Assembly: GCA_003150485.1 (NCBI GenBank)
Contig: QALX01000009.1
Location: 1 to 64,000 of the forward strand
Length of the DNA stretch: 64,000 bases
Reading direction: 5' to 3'
DNA from: Clostridiales bacterium
Lineage (GTDB): Bacteria > Bacillota > Clostridia > Oscillospirales > Oscillospiraceae
Made by a program: the position numbers and the translations under genes. The notes below the pieces were generated by a model, which worked only from the letters and a program-made list of their open reading frames with translations, searched no databases and was not told where the DNA came from. This document shows, piece after piece, positions 17,444-25,649 of this stretch. The first letter of the stretch is position 1; each line of letters starts with the position of its first letter.

Positions 17444-17700
17444 GTTAAATTGCTGCGAATGGGAAGATGACGGTTCCGGCGTGCCCAAGAGAGTCCCTGT
17501 CACCGGCTGAGAGCGGGGACGGTATACCGCGTCTGGTTCGCCCGGGAGCTGCCGCGGGGAAATACGCGGCCGGTTTTGACCTCCGTTACCGGGTTCATGA
17601 GAGTGTATGCGTTTCGGTCGCATAAATGCGGGTGGTACCGCGGAAGGGTGTCCTTTCGTCCTGTTGATTGGGATGAGGGGCTTTTCTTTTGCTTTTTGGC
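17444..17700 (+). promoter_or_regulatory. T-box riboswitch ahead of pheST
   Basis: The leader has the AGATGACGG-type element near 17465 at the base of stem I and the invariant T-box bulge sequence GGTGGTACCGCG at 17631-17642. A terminator stem follows around CCTTTCGTCC and GGGATGAGGGG, with a T-rich tail at about 17679-17698. Uncharged tRNA-Phe should bind and allow read-through into pheS. A TTC at 17537-17539 is a candidate specifier codon, but I did not resolve the stem I fold. The 93 bases after the terminator up to pheS hold only the ribosome binding site. Confidence 0.92.
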
Positions 17701-17792
17701 CCCCTCCCCCCTCCCCTGCCGGGGGCGTCCCCCGTTTTGCGCCGGATACCATATGATTTATATTGATTACGCTTGAGAGGAGCTTACCGTTT

Positions 17793-18818
17793 ATGAGAGA
17801 ACAACTGGCGAAAATCAAGTCAGAGGCCCTGGCCGCCATCGCCGGCAGTGAGAACACCGCCGCCCTGGATGGCGTCCGGGTCAAATATCTGGGCAAGAAG
17901 GGCGAGCTGACCGCCGTTCTGAAGCAGATGGGGAAATTGTCCGCGGAGGAACGCCCGGTGATCGGCCAGATCGCCAACGAGGTCCGGGAAACTCTGACCC
18001 AGGCCATCGCCGCCCAGAACACCACCCTGGCGGAAAAGGCCCTGGAGGAACAGCTGGCCGCGGAAACCCTGGACGTGTCCATTCCCGGGACGAAAACGCC
18101 CCTGGGTCACAAGCACCCCATCACCGCCGTCATTGACGAGATGAAGGACATTTTCCTTGGCATGGGCTTCACCGTGGCCGAGGGCCCCGAGGTGGAGCTG
18201 GCAGAGTACAACTTCACCCGGCTGAATACCGACGAAGGCCACCCCGCCCGGGAGTGGTCGGACACCTTCTACCTGAGAGAGGACTCCTCTCTGCTCCTGC
18301 GCACCCAGACCTCCCCCATGCAGATCCGGGTCATGGAGAGCCAGGAGCCCCCCATCCGTATCATCGCCCCCGGCCGCGTGTACCGGAAGGACGAGGCCGA
18401 CGCCACTCATTCCCCCATGTTCCACCAGCTGGAGGGCATGGTGGTAGACAAGGGCGTCACCATGGCCGACCTGAAAGGCACCCTCAACGAGGTGGTCAAG
18501 AGCCTCTACGGCCCCGAAGCGGTCACCCGTTTCCGTCCCCACCACTTCCCCTTCACCGAGCCCTCCTGTGAGGTGGACGTCCAGTGCTTCGCCTGCAAGG
18601 GCAAGGGATGCAGCGTCTGCAAGGGCGAGGGCTGGATTGAGATCCTGGGCGCCGGCATGATCCATCCCCGGGTCCTGGAAGGCTGCGGCATCGACACCGA
18701 AGTCTATTCCGGCTGGGCCTTCGGCATGGGCCTGGAGCGGCTGGCGATGAACCGGTTCGGCTTCAACAACCTGAAGCTCTGCTTCGAAAACGACGTCCGG
18801 TTCCTGGAACAGTTCTGA
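17793..18818 (+). CDS. pheS: Phenylalanine-tRNA ligase alpha subunit
   Basis: Catalytic subunit of the heterotetrameric class II synthetase. The 341 residues have the usual layout: a coiled-coil tRNA-binding arm (about 1-85) and the class II core from about 100. Motif 2 is seen in APGRVYRKDEADATHSPMFHQLEG near 198, and motif 3 in SGWAFGMGLERLAM near 312. A CFACKGKGCSVCKGEGW Cys cluster near 265 is present in many Firmicute PheS. The ATG at 17793 has GAGAGGAG upstream and begins at the conserved MREQLAKI; the frame is open 10 codons further. Confidence 0.97.
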   Translation: MREQLAKIKSEALAAIAGSENTAALDGVRVKYLGKKGELTAVLKQMGKLSAEERPVIGQIANEVRETLTQAIAAQNTTLAEKALEEQLAAETLDVSIPGTKTPLGHKHPITAVIDEMKDIFLGMGFTVAEGPEVELAEYNFTRLNTDEGHPAREWSDTFYLREDSSLLLRTQTSPMQIRVMESQEPPIRIIAPGRVYRKDEADATHSPMFHQLEGMVVDKGVTMADLKGTLNEVVKSLYGPEAVTRFRPHHFPFTEPSCEVDVQCFACKGKGCSVCKGEGWIEILGAGMIHPRVLEGCGIDTEVYSGWAFGMGLERLAMNRFGFNNLKLCFENDVRFLEQF

Positions 18819-18836
18819 GAGAGGAGTGTGTAACGT

Positions 18837-21536
18837 ATGGATCTATCCCGTAAATGGCTGACAGAATTTGTAGACGTACCGGTCAGCGCAGTCAACGACA
18901 GAGATTTTTCTGAGGCAATGACCCTCTCCGGCTCCAAGGTGGAGACCTACGAGGATCACGGCGCGCAGTTTAAAAATGTAGTGGTGGGCCGCATCCTGGC
19001 TATGGAGCGCCATCCGGACAGCGACCACATGTGGGTCACCCAGATGGACGTGGGCGAGGAGACCGCCGTTCAGATCTGCACCGGCGCCTGGAACGTCCAT
19101 GTGGGCGACCTGGTCCCGGTGGCCAAGCACAAGAGCCTGCTCCCCGGCGGCGTGAAGATCACCAAGGGTAAGCTCCGGGGGATCTCCTCCTATGGAATGC
19201 TGTGCTCCCTGGCGGAGCTGGCCGTAGACGAGCGGGACTTCCCCTACGGCGCCATCAAGGCCGCCGCCATTCTGGGGGACTACCACGTGCTCAAGGGGGA
19301 AACCTCTCCCTTCCCCGAGGTCATCGAGCCGGGCCACCCCATTTTCGGCAAGGTGGTGGCGGGCCGAGTGACCGCCATCTCCACCATCGCCTATAAAATG
19401 TTCCGCTGCGTCGTGGACATCGGTCCGGAGACCCTGGAGGTCAACACCGACTGCCAGAACATCCACGAGGGCGATTTGGTGCCCATCCACAGCGAGAGCG
19501 GCGTCATCCTCACCCCGGAGGATCTCCATGCCCAGCCCAAGGAGTTCCCCCACTGTATCACCGACGGCATCTTCATCCTCAACGAGGACTGCAATCCCGG
19601 CGATGACATCCCCACCGTCCTGGGTCTGGACGACCACGTGGTGGAATTTGAGATCACCCCCAACCGGCCCGACTGCCTGTCCGTTATCGGTCTGGCCCGG
19701 GAGGCCGCGGTGACCTTCCAGAAGCCCCTGACCCTCCACGAGCCGGTGGTCAAGGGCAGCGGCAAGGACGTCATCATGGACTACGCCGACGTGATCATCA
19801 AGGAGGCCGACCTGTGCCCCCGGTACACCGGCCGTCTGGTGAAAAACGTCAAGATCGGTCCCAGCCCCCGCTGGATGCGGGAGCGGCTCCGTGCCTCCGG
19901 CGTCCGCCCCATCAACAATATCGTGGACATTACCAACTATGTCATGCTGGAATACGGCCAGCCCATGCATTCCTTTGACTTCTCCTGCGTGGAGGGCAAC
20001 AAGCTGATCGTCCGTCTGGCCCGCCCCGGCGAGACCGTGGAGACCCTGGACGGCACCGCCCGTGCCCTGAGCGAATCCATGCTGGTCATCGCCGACGAGA
20101 AGAAGCCTGTCGCCGTGGCCGGCGTCATGGGCGGCGCCAACTCGGAGATCACGGAACAGACCGCGGATGTCTTCTTCGAGTCCGCCAACTTCAACGGCGT
20201 CTCCATCCGCAAGACCGCCATGGCCCTGGGGATGCGCACCGAGGCCTCCGGCCGCTATGAGAAGGGTCTGGACCCCATGAACACCCTCCCCGCCGTGGAG
20301 CGGGCCTGCGAGCTGGTGGAACTGCTGGAGTGCGGCGAAGTGGTGGACGGCGTCCTGGACGTGGTGGCCAAGGACTTCACCCCCACCATGGTCCAGCTGG
20401 AACCGGATAAGATCAATGCCCTCCTGGGCACCGACGTGAGCCGGGAGGAAATGGTGAAGATCCTCACCGACCTGGGCTTCCTCCTCCTGGAGGACGACAT
20501 GCTGGTGGTGCCCTCCTGGCGGGGCGACGTGTCCCACTACTCCGATCTGGCCGAAGAAGTGGCCCGGTTCGTGGGCTACAACAACCTGCCCACCACCCTC
20601 ATGCGGGGCGACACCACCCGGGGCGGCCTCACCGACCGCCAGAAGGCGGAGCGTCAGGTGGGCGAGGTGTGCCGCGGTCTGGGGTACAACGAGATCCTCA
20701 CCTACTCCTTCATCGCCCCGGCCTACTATAATAAGATCCGGCTGCCGGAGAACGACCCCCGCCGCCGCAGCATTGCCATTCTGAACCCCCTGGGCGAGGA
20801 GACCTCCATTATGCGCACCACTGCCCTGCCCTCCCTGCTGGAGACCCTTGCACGGAACAACAGCCATCGAAACCCCTCCGCAAAGGTGTACGAGGTGGCA
20901 AAGGTGTATCTGCCCTTGGAGGGTCAGGATCTGTGTGACGAAAAGCAGTTCATCTCCCTGGGCGGCTACGGCGGCGATCTGGACTTCTTCCAGTTCAAGG
21001 GTGCTGTGGAGACTATCTTTGACTCCTTCCACATCCAGGGCGTCAAGTACACTGCCGCCCGCCGCAACCCCTCCTATCACCCGGGGCGCTGCGCTGTCCT
21101 CTCTATCGACAGCACCGTAGTGGGCGTTATGGGCCAGATTCACCCCCTGGTGTGCAAAAACTACGACGTGGAGCAGCCCATGTTCGCAGCGGAAATCGAC
21201 TTCGACGCCCTGCTGCGGGCCCGGCCCACAGCCGTCCGCTATCGTCCCCTGCCCAAGTTCCCCGCTGTGGAACGGGACATCGCCGTGGTCTGTGACCGGG
21301 GCATCCCGGTCTCCGACCTGGAGGACTGCATCCGCCGTGGCGGCCACGGGCTGATCCAGGAGATCCAGCTCTTCGACATCTACACCGGCAAGCCCATTCC
21401 CGAGGACAAAAAGAGCGTGGCCTTCGCCCTAAAACTCCGCCACGAGGACCACACCCTCACCGACGCAGAAGCTGACAGTGACGTGAAGGCCGTCCTCGCC
21501 CTGCTGCAGGAAGAGCTGGGCGCCGTGCTCCGCTGA
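18837..21536 (+). CDS. pheT: Phenylalanine-tRNA ligase beta subunit, with an extra internal domain
   Basis: Editing and tRNA-binding subunit. At 899 residues it is about 100 longer than the common ~800. The N-terminal EMAP-type tRNA-binding domain (about 47-130) contains VVVGRI, the DVGEETAVQICTGAWNVHVGDLVP core and GMLCSLAEL. A second, diverged stretch at about 172-250 repeats the pattern (VVAGRV, DIGPETLEVNTDCQNIHEGDLVP, DGIFIL). Beyond it the family order resumes with FEITPNRPDCLSVIGLAREA, the B3/B4 editing domain, B5 and the C-terminal anticodon-binding fold. It starts 18 bases after pheS; AGAGGAG precedes the ATG. Confidence 0.96.
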   Translation: MDLSRKWLTEFVDVPVSAVNDRDFSEAMTLSGSKVETYEDHGAQFKNVVVGRILAMERHPDSDHMWVTQMDVGEETAVQICTGAWNVHVGDLVPVAKHKSLLPGGVKITKGKLRGISSYGMLCSLAELAVDERDFPYGAIKAAAILGDYHVLKGETSPFPEVIEPGHPIFGKVVAGRVTAISTIAYKMFRCVVDIGPETLEVNTDCQNIHEGDLVPIHSESGVILTPEDLHAQPKEFPHCITDGIFILNEDCNPGDDIPTVLGLDDHVVEFEITPNRPDCLSVIGLAREAAVTFQKPLTLHEPVVKGSGKDVIMDYADVIIKEADLCPRYTGRLVKNVKIGPSPRWMRERLRASGVRPINNIVDITNYVMLEYGQPMHSFDFSCVEGNKLIVRLARPGETVETLDGTARALSESMLVIADEKKPVAVAGVMGGANSEITEQTADVFFESANFNGVSIRKTAMALGMRTEASGRYEKGLDPMNTLPAVERACELVELLECGEVVDGVLDVVAKDFTPTMVQLEPDKINALLGTDVSREEMVKILTDLGFLLLEDDMLVVPSWRGDVSHYSDLAEEVARFVGYNNLPTTLMRGDTTRGGLTDRQKAERQVGEVCRGLGYNEILTYSFIAPAYYNKIRLPENDPRRRSIAILNPLGEETSIMRTTALPSLLETLARNNSHRNPSAKVYEVAKVYLPLEGQDLCDEKQFISLGGYGGDLDFFQFKGAVETIFDSFHIQGVKYTAARRNPSYHPGRCAVLSIDSTVVGVMGQIHPLVCKNYDVEQPMFAAEIDFDALLRARPTAVRYRPLPKFPAVERDIAVVCDRGIPVSDLEDCIRRGGHGLIQEIQLFDIYTGKPIPEDKKSVAFALKLRHEDHTLTDAEADSDVKAVLALLQEELGAVLR

Positions 21537-21570
21537 CTTTCTCCCGTTTCCCCTCCGCTTTTCCAGCGCC

Positions 21571-21607
21571 CATTCCCGGCGGGACCCATTCCTGCCGGGA
21601 ATGTTTT
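21571..21607 (+). terminator. Terminator after pheT
   Basis: CATTCCCGGCGGG pairs with CCTGCCGGGAATG around a 6-7 base loop, followed by TTTTTCC. Confidence 0.9.
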
Positions 21608-21620
21608 TCCCGCTACCCTC

Positions 21621-21649
21621 TTTACAAGCTGTTTCATTTCGGTTATAAT
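21621..21649 (+). promoter_or_regulatory. Promoter of ireB
   Basis: TTTACA at 21621-21626 and a perfect TATAAT at 21644-21649 are 17 bases apart. Confidence 0.8.
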
Positions 21650-21714
21650 TTGAGTTAGTTTAGTTGTATTTGTTACATTTTCCCCTGTTTTTTTCCTGCG
21701 CAGGAGGTTTGTTT

Positions 21715-21960
21715 ATGTCTGATTACACACGTCGTTTTGACATCTCGGATGTCGATGAATGGGAAACCCGCGAAATCCTCACGGAAGTGTACGCTTCCCT
21801 TCAGAAAAAGGGGTATAACCCCATCAATCAAATTGTAGGGTACATCCTCTCCGAGGACCCTACTTATATTACAAATTTCAATAATGCGCGCACGCTGATC
21901 CGGAAACTGGACCGGGACGAGCTGCTCCAGGAATTGGTGCGCTATTACCTAAATGTTTGA
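21715..21960 (+). CDS. ireB: IreB-family regulatory phosphoprotein (DUF965)
   Basis: An 81-residue small protein of the IreB/YrzL family; in Enterococcus IreB is phosphorylated by the PASTA kinase IreK and lowers cephalosporin resistance. Conserved parts visible are RRFDISDVDEWETREILTEVY, QIVGYILSEDPTYIT and the NARTLIRKLDRDEL segment. An N-terminal Thr in the first few residues (T5) is the kind of site phosphorylated in IreB. The ATG at 21715 has CAGGAGG 8 bases upstream. The usual partner ruvX/yqgF is not next to it; a terminator follows. Confidence 0.93.
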   Translation: MSDYTRRFDISDVDEWETREILTEVYASLQKKGYNPINQIVGYILSEDPTYITNFNNARTLIRKLDRDELLQELVRYYLNV

Positions 21961-22012
21961 CATTTTTCGATTGGAAATTGTTACTTTTTTGTTGCTTTTG
22001 GCATTTTCTACA

Positions 22013-22042
22013 ACGTCTTTCCCATCGGGAGGGCGTTTTTTG
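22013..22042 (+). terminator. Terminator after ireB
   Basis: ACGTCTTTCCC and GGGAGGGCGT pair with some G-U pairs around a 3-base loop, followed by six T. Confidence 0.8.
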
Positions 22043-22096
22043 TTTACTTTTCTCCCCTCTTAATCCGGTTTACACCAAAAGGTTGCGGATAAAAGA

Positions 22097-22125
22097 TTGA
22101 CATCCAGACAACAATGTGTTACAAT
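22097..22125 (+). promoter_or_regulatory. Promoter of the 22161 gene
   Basis: TTGACA at 22097-22102 and TACAAT at 22120-22125 with a 17-base spacer; a strong sigma-A match. Confidence 0.85.
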
Positions 22126-22160
22126 TTGGTTACAATCTATTCGGAAGGAGGTGCTCCGTA

Positions 22161-22454
22161 TTGGCTGATGTAAAAAGCATCCCGCTCACTTATAAGGGTC
22201 ATCCCCTGCGCAGAAAGGATAATATCATCTACTACGGCAGTATGGCTGAGAAATATATCATTATGCTGCAGATCCATGACTCCGCCGTGCTGGATGACTT
22301 GAACCTGGCCACCAAAGTTTCTGTGCAGTTGCAGCTCACCGATCCTGACTTGAAATCCAGAGATCGCGTGGTGCGGAAAAGTGAAAAAAATAGTCTGTAC
22401 GCTGCGATGGACCTGAGTGCAGTCTGGCTGGACCGGGCTCTGGCAAACAATTAA
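22161..22454 (+). CDS. Unknown small protein, 97 residues
   Basis: I do not recognise this family. The TTG start at 22161 is chosen because AAGGAGGT lies 8 bases upstream and the strong promoter ends at 22125. The sequence has YKGHPLRRKDNIIYYGSMAEKYIIMLQI, then VLDDLNLATKVSVQLQLTDPDLKSRDRVVRKSEKN and the tail DLSAVWLDRALAN. It looks like a compact soluble alpha/beta protein with no signal or membrane helix. The SH3b hydrolase gene follows 50 bases later on the same strand without a terminator between, so the two may be cotranscribed. Confidence 0.75.
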   Translation: MADVKSIPLTYKGHPLRRKDNIIYYGSMAEKYIIMLQIHDSAVLDDLNLATKVSVQLQLTDPDLKSRDRVVRKSEKNSLYAAMDLSAVWLDRALANN

Positions 22455-22504
22455 AAACTGTTCGTCCTTTTCCCCGATACAGTTAGAAATCACGGAGGTT
22501 TTAA

Positions 22505-24916
22505 ATGCGACGACTGACTAAAAAAATCACATCACTTGTTTTACTTGCTTCTTTCACTGCAAGTCTAAGTTCCATGGCCCTTGCCGCGGACGTCGGCACC
22601 GTTACCGATGACTGCGTCCGGCTGCGCCGGAGCGCCAGCACTTCTTCTGACCCGCTGGGCATGCTGGCAAAGGGCGACAAAGTCTCCATTCTGGACAGCG
22701 AGAACGATGGCTGGCTGAAGATCACCTATACCGACGATGAAGGTTCCCACACCGGCTACGTCTCCGCTGAATTTATCAAGACTTCTGACTCCGCCAAGAC
22801 CAAAAAGACCCAAAAGGCAGCAAAGAAAAAGACGGAGAAGAACACCGCCAAGGCCAGCGCAGCCAAAACTGAGCAGGCCGCTGACACCACCGAGGACACC
22901 CAGAAGGCTGCGGCCGACACGTCCGATGTTGCCTTGGGCACCGGCACCGTTATTGACGGCGGAAAAAAATACACCGCTATCAACATGCGGGCAGACAACA
23001 GCAAAGACGCTTCCGTCCTCTGCAAGGTTCCCGTAGGCAAATCCATTGAGGTTCTGGCCGACAAGGACTCTACTGGCTGGTATCAGGTGCGTTACACCGA
23101 CAAGAACAATACTGTTTACTCCGGCTATATGCTGAGCCGGTACGTAGAAACCGCTGTTACAACGACGCCTACTACCGCAGCAACTGTTTCCGCAGTAAAA
23201 AAGACCAACACTATCGTCAACATCCGCGCTGAGAAGAGCACTGACGCTGAGATCGTCTATAAGGTGCCCATCGGCGAAGTCCTTGACGTGGTCGCCGACG
23301 CAGACTCGGAGGGCTGGTATCAGGTCAGCTACACCGACAACCTGGGTAAGACCTACAACGGCTACATGCGGGAAGAGTACGTAGATGCGGACAATAACAC
23401 CGCCTCCAAGCTCACCGGCGTGGTCAAGACCAAGCGGGACTTCATCTACATCCGGTCAGCAAAGAGCACCAAGGCAGACGTTGTCTGCAAGGTGCCCGCA
23501 GGCAGAACCGTCACTTTGTCCGGCTCCATGGACGCCGACGGCTGGTATCAGGTCCGCTACAAGGATTCCAAGGGTACCCACAAGGGTTACATGGTTGGCA
23601 AGTATATCAAGGTGAAGAGTATCTCCACCGGCACCATCAACACTTCCACTGCAGTCCTGCGCACCGCTGCTGACAGCTCCTCTGACATGCTGGCAGTGAT
23701 CCCGGAAAAGAGCAAGGTCTCCATCCTGGCCGTTCTGGGTGACTGGTACCAGGTAGAATACGATCAGCAGATCGGCTATGTGGACGGCAGCTGTGTCGCC
23801 TCTGAGGCCACCGACAAGAGCAAGGGCTATGGCACCGTCACGGTGGACACCCTGCACCTGCGCGCCTCCAGAGGTACCGACTCCTCCATCGTTACCAACC
23901 TGAAGCAGGGCGATACCTTCCAGATCAGCAGCAGCAAAAAGGGCTGGTATGGCGTCACCTTTAACGGCCTGAACGGCTATGTCAAGGCGGAATATGTTTC
24001 TACCAGCGAAACCACTTCCACCGGTTACATTCAGGTGACTTCCACTTCTCTGAAGCTGCGCTCCGGCGCCGGCACCGACTACAAGCAGCTGGACATCGTC
24101 CCCTACGGCACTCTGCTGAGCGTCAAGGACTCCATCGGCAGCTGGTATAGGGTCGAGTACGACGGCACGACGGGCTATGTGTGCGGTGACTACGTCTCCT
24201 CCACCACGTCCGCCGGTTTCAAGGCTTACCCCGACTTCGCCAAGATCACCGCCTCTTCTCTGGCGCTGCGCACCAAGTCCTCTATGGACGCACAGTTGCT
24301 TTGCAGCATCCCCGAGGGCACTGTGGTTGCCGTCTCCGGCATGAAGGACGGCTGGTACAAGGTCATTTACGGCACTCAGAAGGGTTATATTAATGCCTCC
24401 TACACCAGCAAGAGCAATGGTCCCGCAACGGTCATCCGGACGGAAACGGAAACCGAAACAGAATCCAGTTCCTCTTCTTCCAGCTCCAGCAGCGCCTCTT
24501 CCAGCAGCAGCTCCAGCTCTACGAAGAAGTCTACATCCAGCTCTTCTTCCAACAGCAGTAGTAGCTCCAGCTCCGGCAGCGGTTCCGCTGTTCTAGCCTA
24601 TGCCCAGAGATTTGTGGGCAACCCCTACAAATGGGGCGGCACCAGCCTGACCAACGGCTGCGACTGCTCCGGCTTTGTCCAGAGCGTGTTCGCACACTTC
24701 GGCAAGAGTCTGCCTCACAGCTCCTCCGCTGACCGCGGCGTGGGCAGAGGAGTCAGCACCTCCGACATGCGCGTCGGCGACATTGTCTGCTACAGCGGCC
24801 ATGTGGGCATCTACGCTGGCGGCGGCAAGCTGCTCAGCGCACTGGGTAAAAAGTACGGCATCACCTACTGCAGCGTCAACTATAAGAAGATCCTGGCAGT
24901 GCGCCGTGTCATTTAA
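22505..24916 (+). CDS. Secreted NlpC/P60 peptidoglycan hydrolase with eight SH3b repeats
   Basis: An 803-residue exported cell-wall enzyme. A signal peptide ends at SSMALAAD (cut near 28). Eight bacterial SH3 (SH3b) wall-binding repeats follow from about 29 to 640, each with a GWY/DWYxV(x)Y core. The first four are longer (with a YTD/YKD insert), the last four shorter, and a Lys/Thr/Ala-rich linker (about 92-140) separates repeats 1 and 2. A Ser-rich linker (about 645-695) leads to the NlpC/P60 domain, with catalytic Cys in GCDCSGFVQSVF and His in YSGHVGIYAGG. The usual third polar residue is not obvious. The substrate is presumably wall peptide stems. ACGGAGG precedes the ATG. Confidence 0.93.
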   Translation: MRRLTKKITSLVLLASFTASLSSMALAADVGTVTDDCVRLRRSASTSSDPLGMLAKGDKVSILDSENDGWLKITYTDDEGSHTGYVSAEFIKTSDSAKTKKTQKAAKKKTEKNTAKASAAKTEQAADTTEDTQKAAADTSDVALGTGTVIDGGKKYTAINMRADNSKDASVLCKVPVGKSIEVLADKDSTGWYQVRYTDKNNTVYSGYMLSRYVETAVTTTPTTAATVSAVKKTNTIVNIRAEKSTDAEIVYKVPIGEVLDVVADADSEGWYQVSYTDNLGKTYNGYMREEYVDADNNTASKLTGVVKTKRDFIYIRSAKSTKADVVCKVPAGRTVTLSGSMDADGWYQVRYKDSKGTHKGYMVGKYIKVKSISTGTINTSTAVLRTAADSSSDMLAVIPEKSKVSILAVLGDWYQVEYDQQIGYVDGSCVASEATDKSKGYGTVTVDTLHLRASRGTDSSIVTNLKQGDTFQISSSKKGWYGVTFNGLNGYVKAEYVSTSETTSTGYIQVTSTSLKLRSGAGTDYKQLDIVPYGTLLSVKDSIGSWYRVEYDGTTGYVCGDYVSSTTSAGFKAYPDFAKITASSLALRTKSSMDAQLLCSIPEGTVVAVSGMKDGWYKVIYGTQKGYINASYTSKSNGPATVIRTETETETESSSSSSSSSSASSSSSSSSTKKSTSSSSSNSSSSSSSGSGSAVLAYAQRFVGNPYKWGGTSLTNGCDCSGFVQSVFAHFGKSLPHSSSADRGVGRGVSTSDMRVGDIVCYSGHVGIYAGGGKLLSALGKKYGITYCSVNYKKILAVRRVI

Positions 24917-24934
24917 TCGTTTCTATATAAGTAT

Positions 24935-24968
24935 AAAAAACCTGTCTGCTTTCGCAGACAGGTTTTTT
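24935..24968 (+). terminator. Bidirectional terminator
   Basis: A perfect stem, AAAAAACCTGTCTGC with its complement, and a 4-base loop. It serves the hydrolase gene and the convergent gene 24977-25426. Confidence 0.95.
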
Positions 24969-24976
24969 ATACTGTA

Positions 24977-25426
24977 TCAGTCGTCAAATTTCAGTTCTTC
25001 GACGGTTTCCTCTTCCGCCTCCGGGACGGGCTGCTCCGGCTTAGCCTTCTGGGGCTCCGCCGCAGGCTCTGTAGGCAGATCATCCACATTCATCTCAAAG
25101 ACAATGTCCTCGCTGGGCATATCCTCCTTCGCCTTCAGATCGGCGATTTTCGCATTGTTGCCCAGGATGTTGGCTTTGGCCTCCTCAATCTGCTGGATAA
25201 CGTCGGCAAATTCCACGCTGGGCGCGGCGCCGTATGCCATGTAATAGCGTTTCCCCAGTTCGGTATAGGCTTTGCGGATGGTCTCCTCCTCGCCCAGGTT
25301 TGCCGCCTTCAGCTTGGCAATGTTGGCCACCTGAGTCGCCTTGTTCACACCCAGCTGCGCCCAGTCGGCGCCTTTTTGGGCCAGGCCTTCCGTTTTCTTT
25401 TTTAAATCATCAAAATTGAATGCCAT
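24977..25426 (-). CDS. Unknown 149-residue soluble protein with acidic tail
   Basis: Family not recognised. It opens MAFNFDDLKKKTEGLAQKG, continues with a long helical region (TQVANIAKLKAANLGEEETIRKAYTELGKRYYMAYG, then VIQQIEEAKANILGNNAKIADLKAKED), and ends in a Pro/Glu-rich acidic tail. The pattern resembles small clostridial proteins whose N-terminus is a helical pair and whose C-terminus in some relatives carries a zinc ribbon, but no Cys pairs are present here. AGGAGGTA precedes the ATG. It is monocistronic. The 223 bases between it and fhs hold one hairpin and nothing else recognised. Confidence 0.8.
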   Translation of the reverse strand: MAFNFDDLKKKTEGLAQKGADWAQLGVNKATQVANIAKLKAANLGEEETIRKAYTELGKRYYMAYGAAPSVEFADVIQQIEEAKANILGNNAKIADLKAKEDMPSEDIVFEMNVDDLPTEPAAEPQKAKPEQPVPEAEEETVEELKFDD

Positions 25427-25599
25427 ATTCTAGTACCTCCTATCCATGACACTTTGTTTACCCTTGATGTCTGTATTTTACCTGCTTTGGGGGGATAAGA
25501 CAAGGGCTTCCTGTTGGGTTTTAACTAAATTTAATTCTCTCTTCATGTTTTATGTGGTTTTCCGGGAAACTGTGTCCGTTTCTGTGACCCAGAGCAGAG

Positions 25600-25641
25600 A
25601 AATCCCTGTAGCGCACAGCCGTGCACTACAGGGATTTTTAA
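25600..25641. terminator. Stem-loop downstream of fhs
   Basis: AATCCCTGTAG...CTACAGGGATT forms a long imperfect stem (25601-25636). The T-run lies on the plus-strand side, so it is a poor intrinsic terminator for minus-strand fhs and could act as a 3'-end stabiliser instead. Confidence 0.55.
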
Positions 25642-25649
25642 AAATGAAA

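Noticed and set aside
18843..21347. An 834-codon frame antisense to pheT
   Set aside because: Shadow of pheT with Gly/His/Val-rich translation and no start signal.
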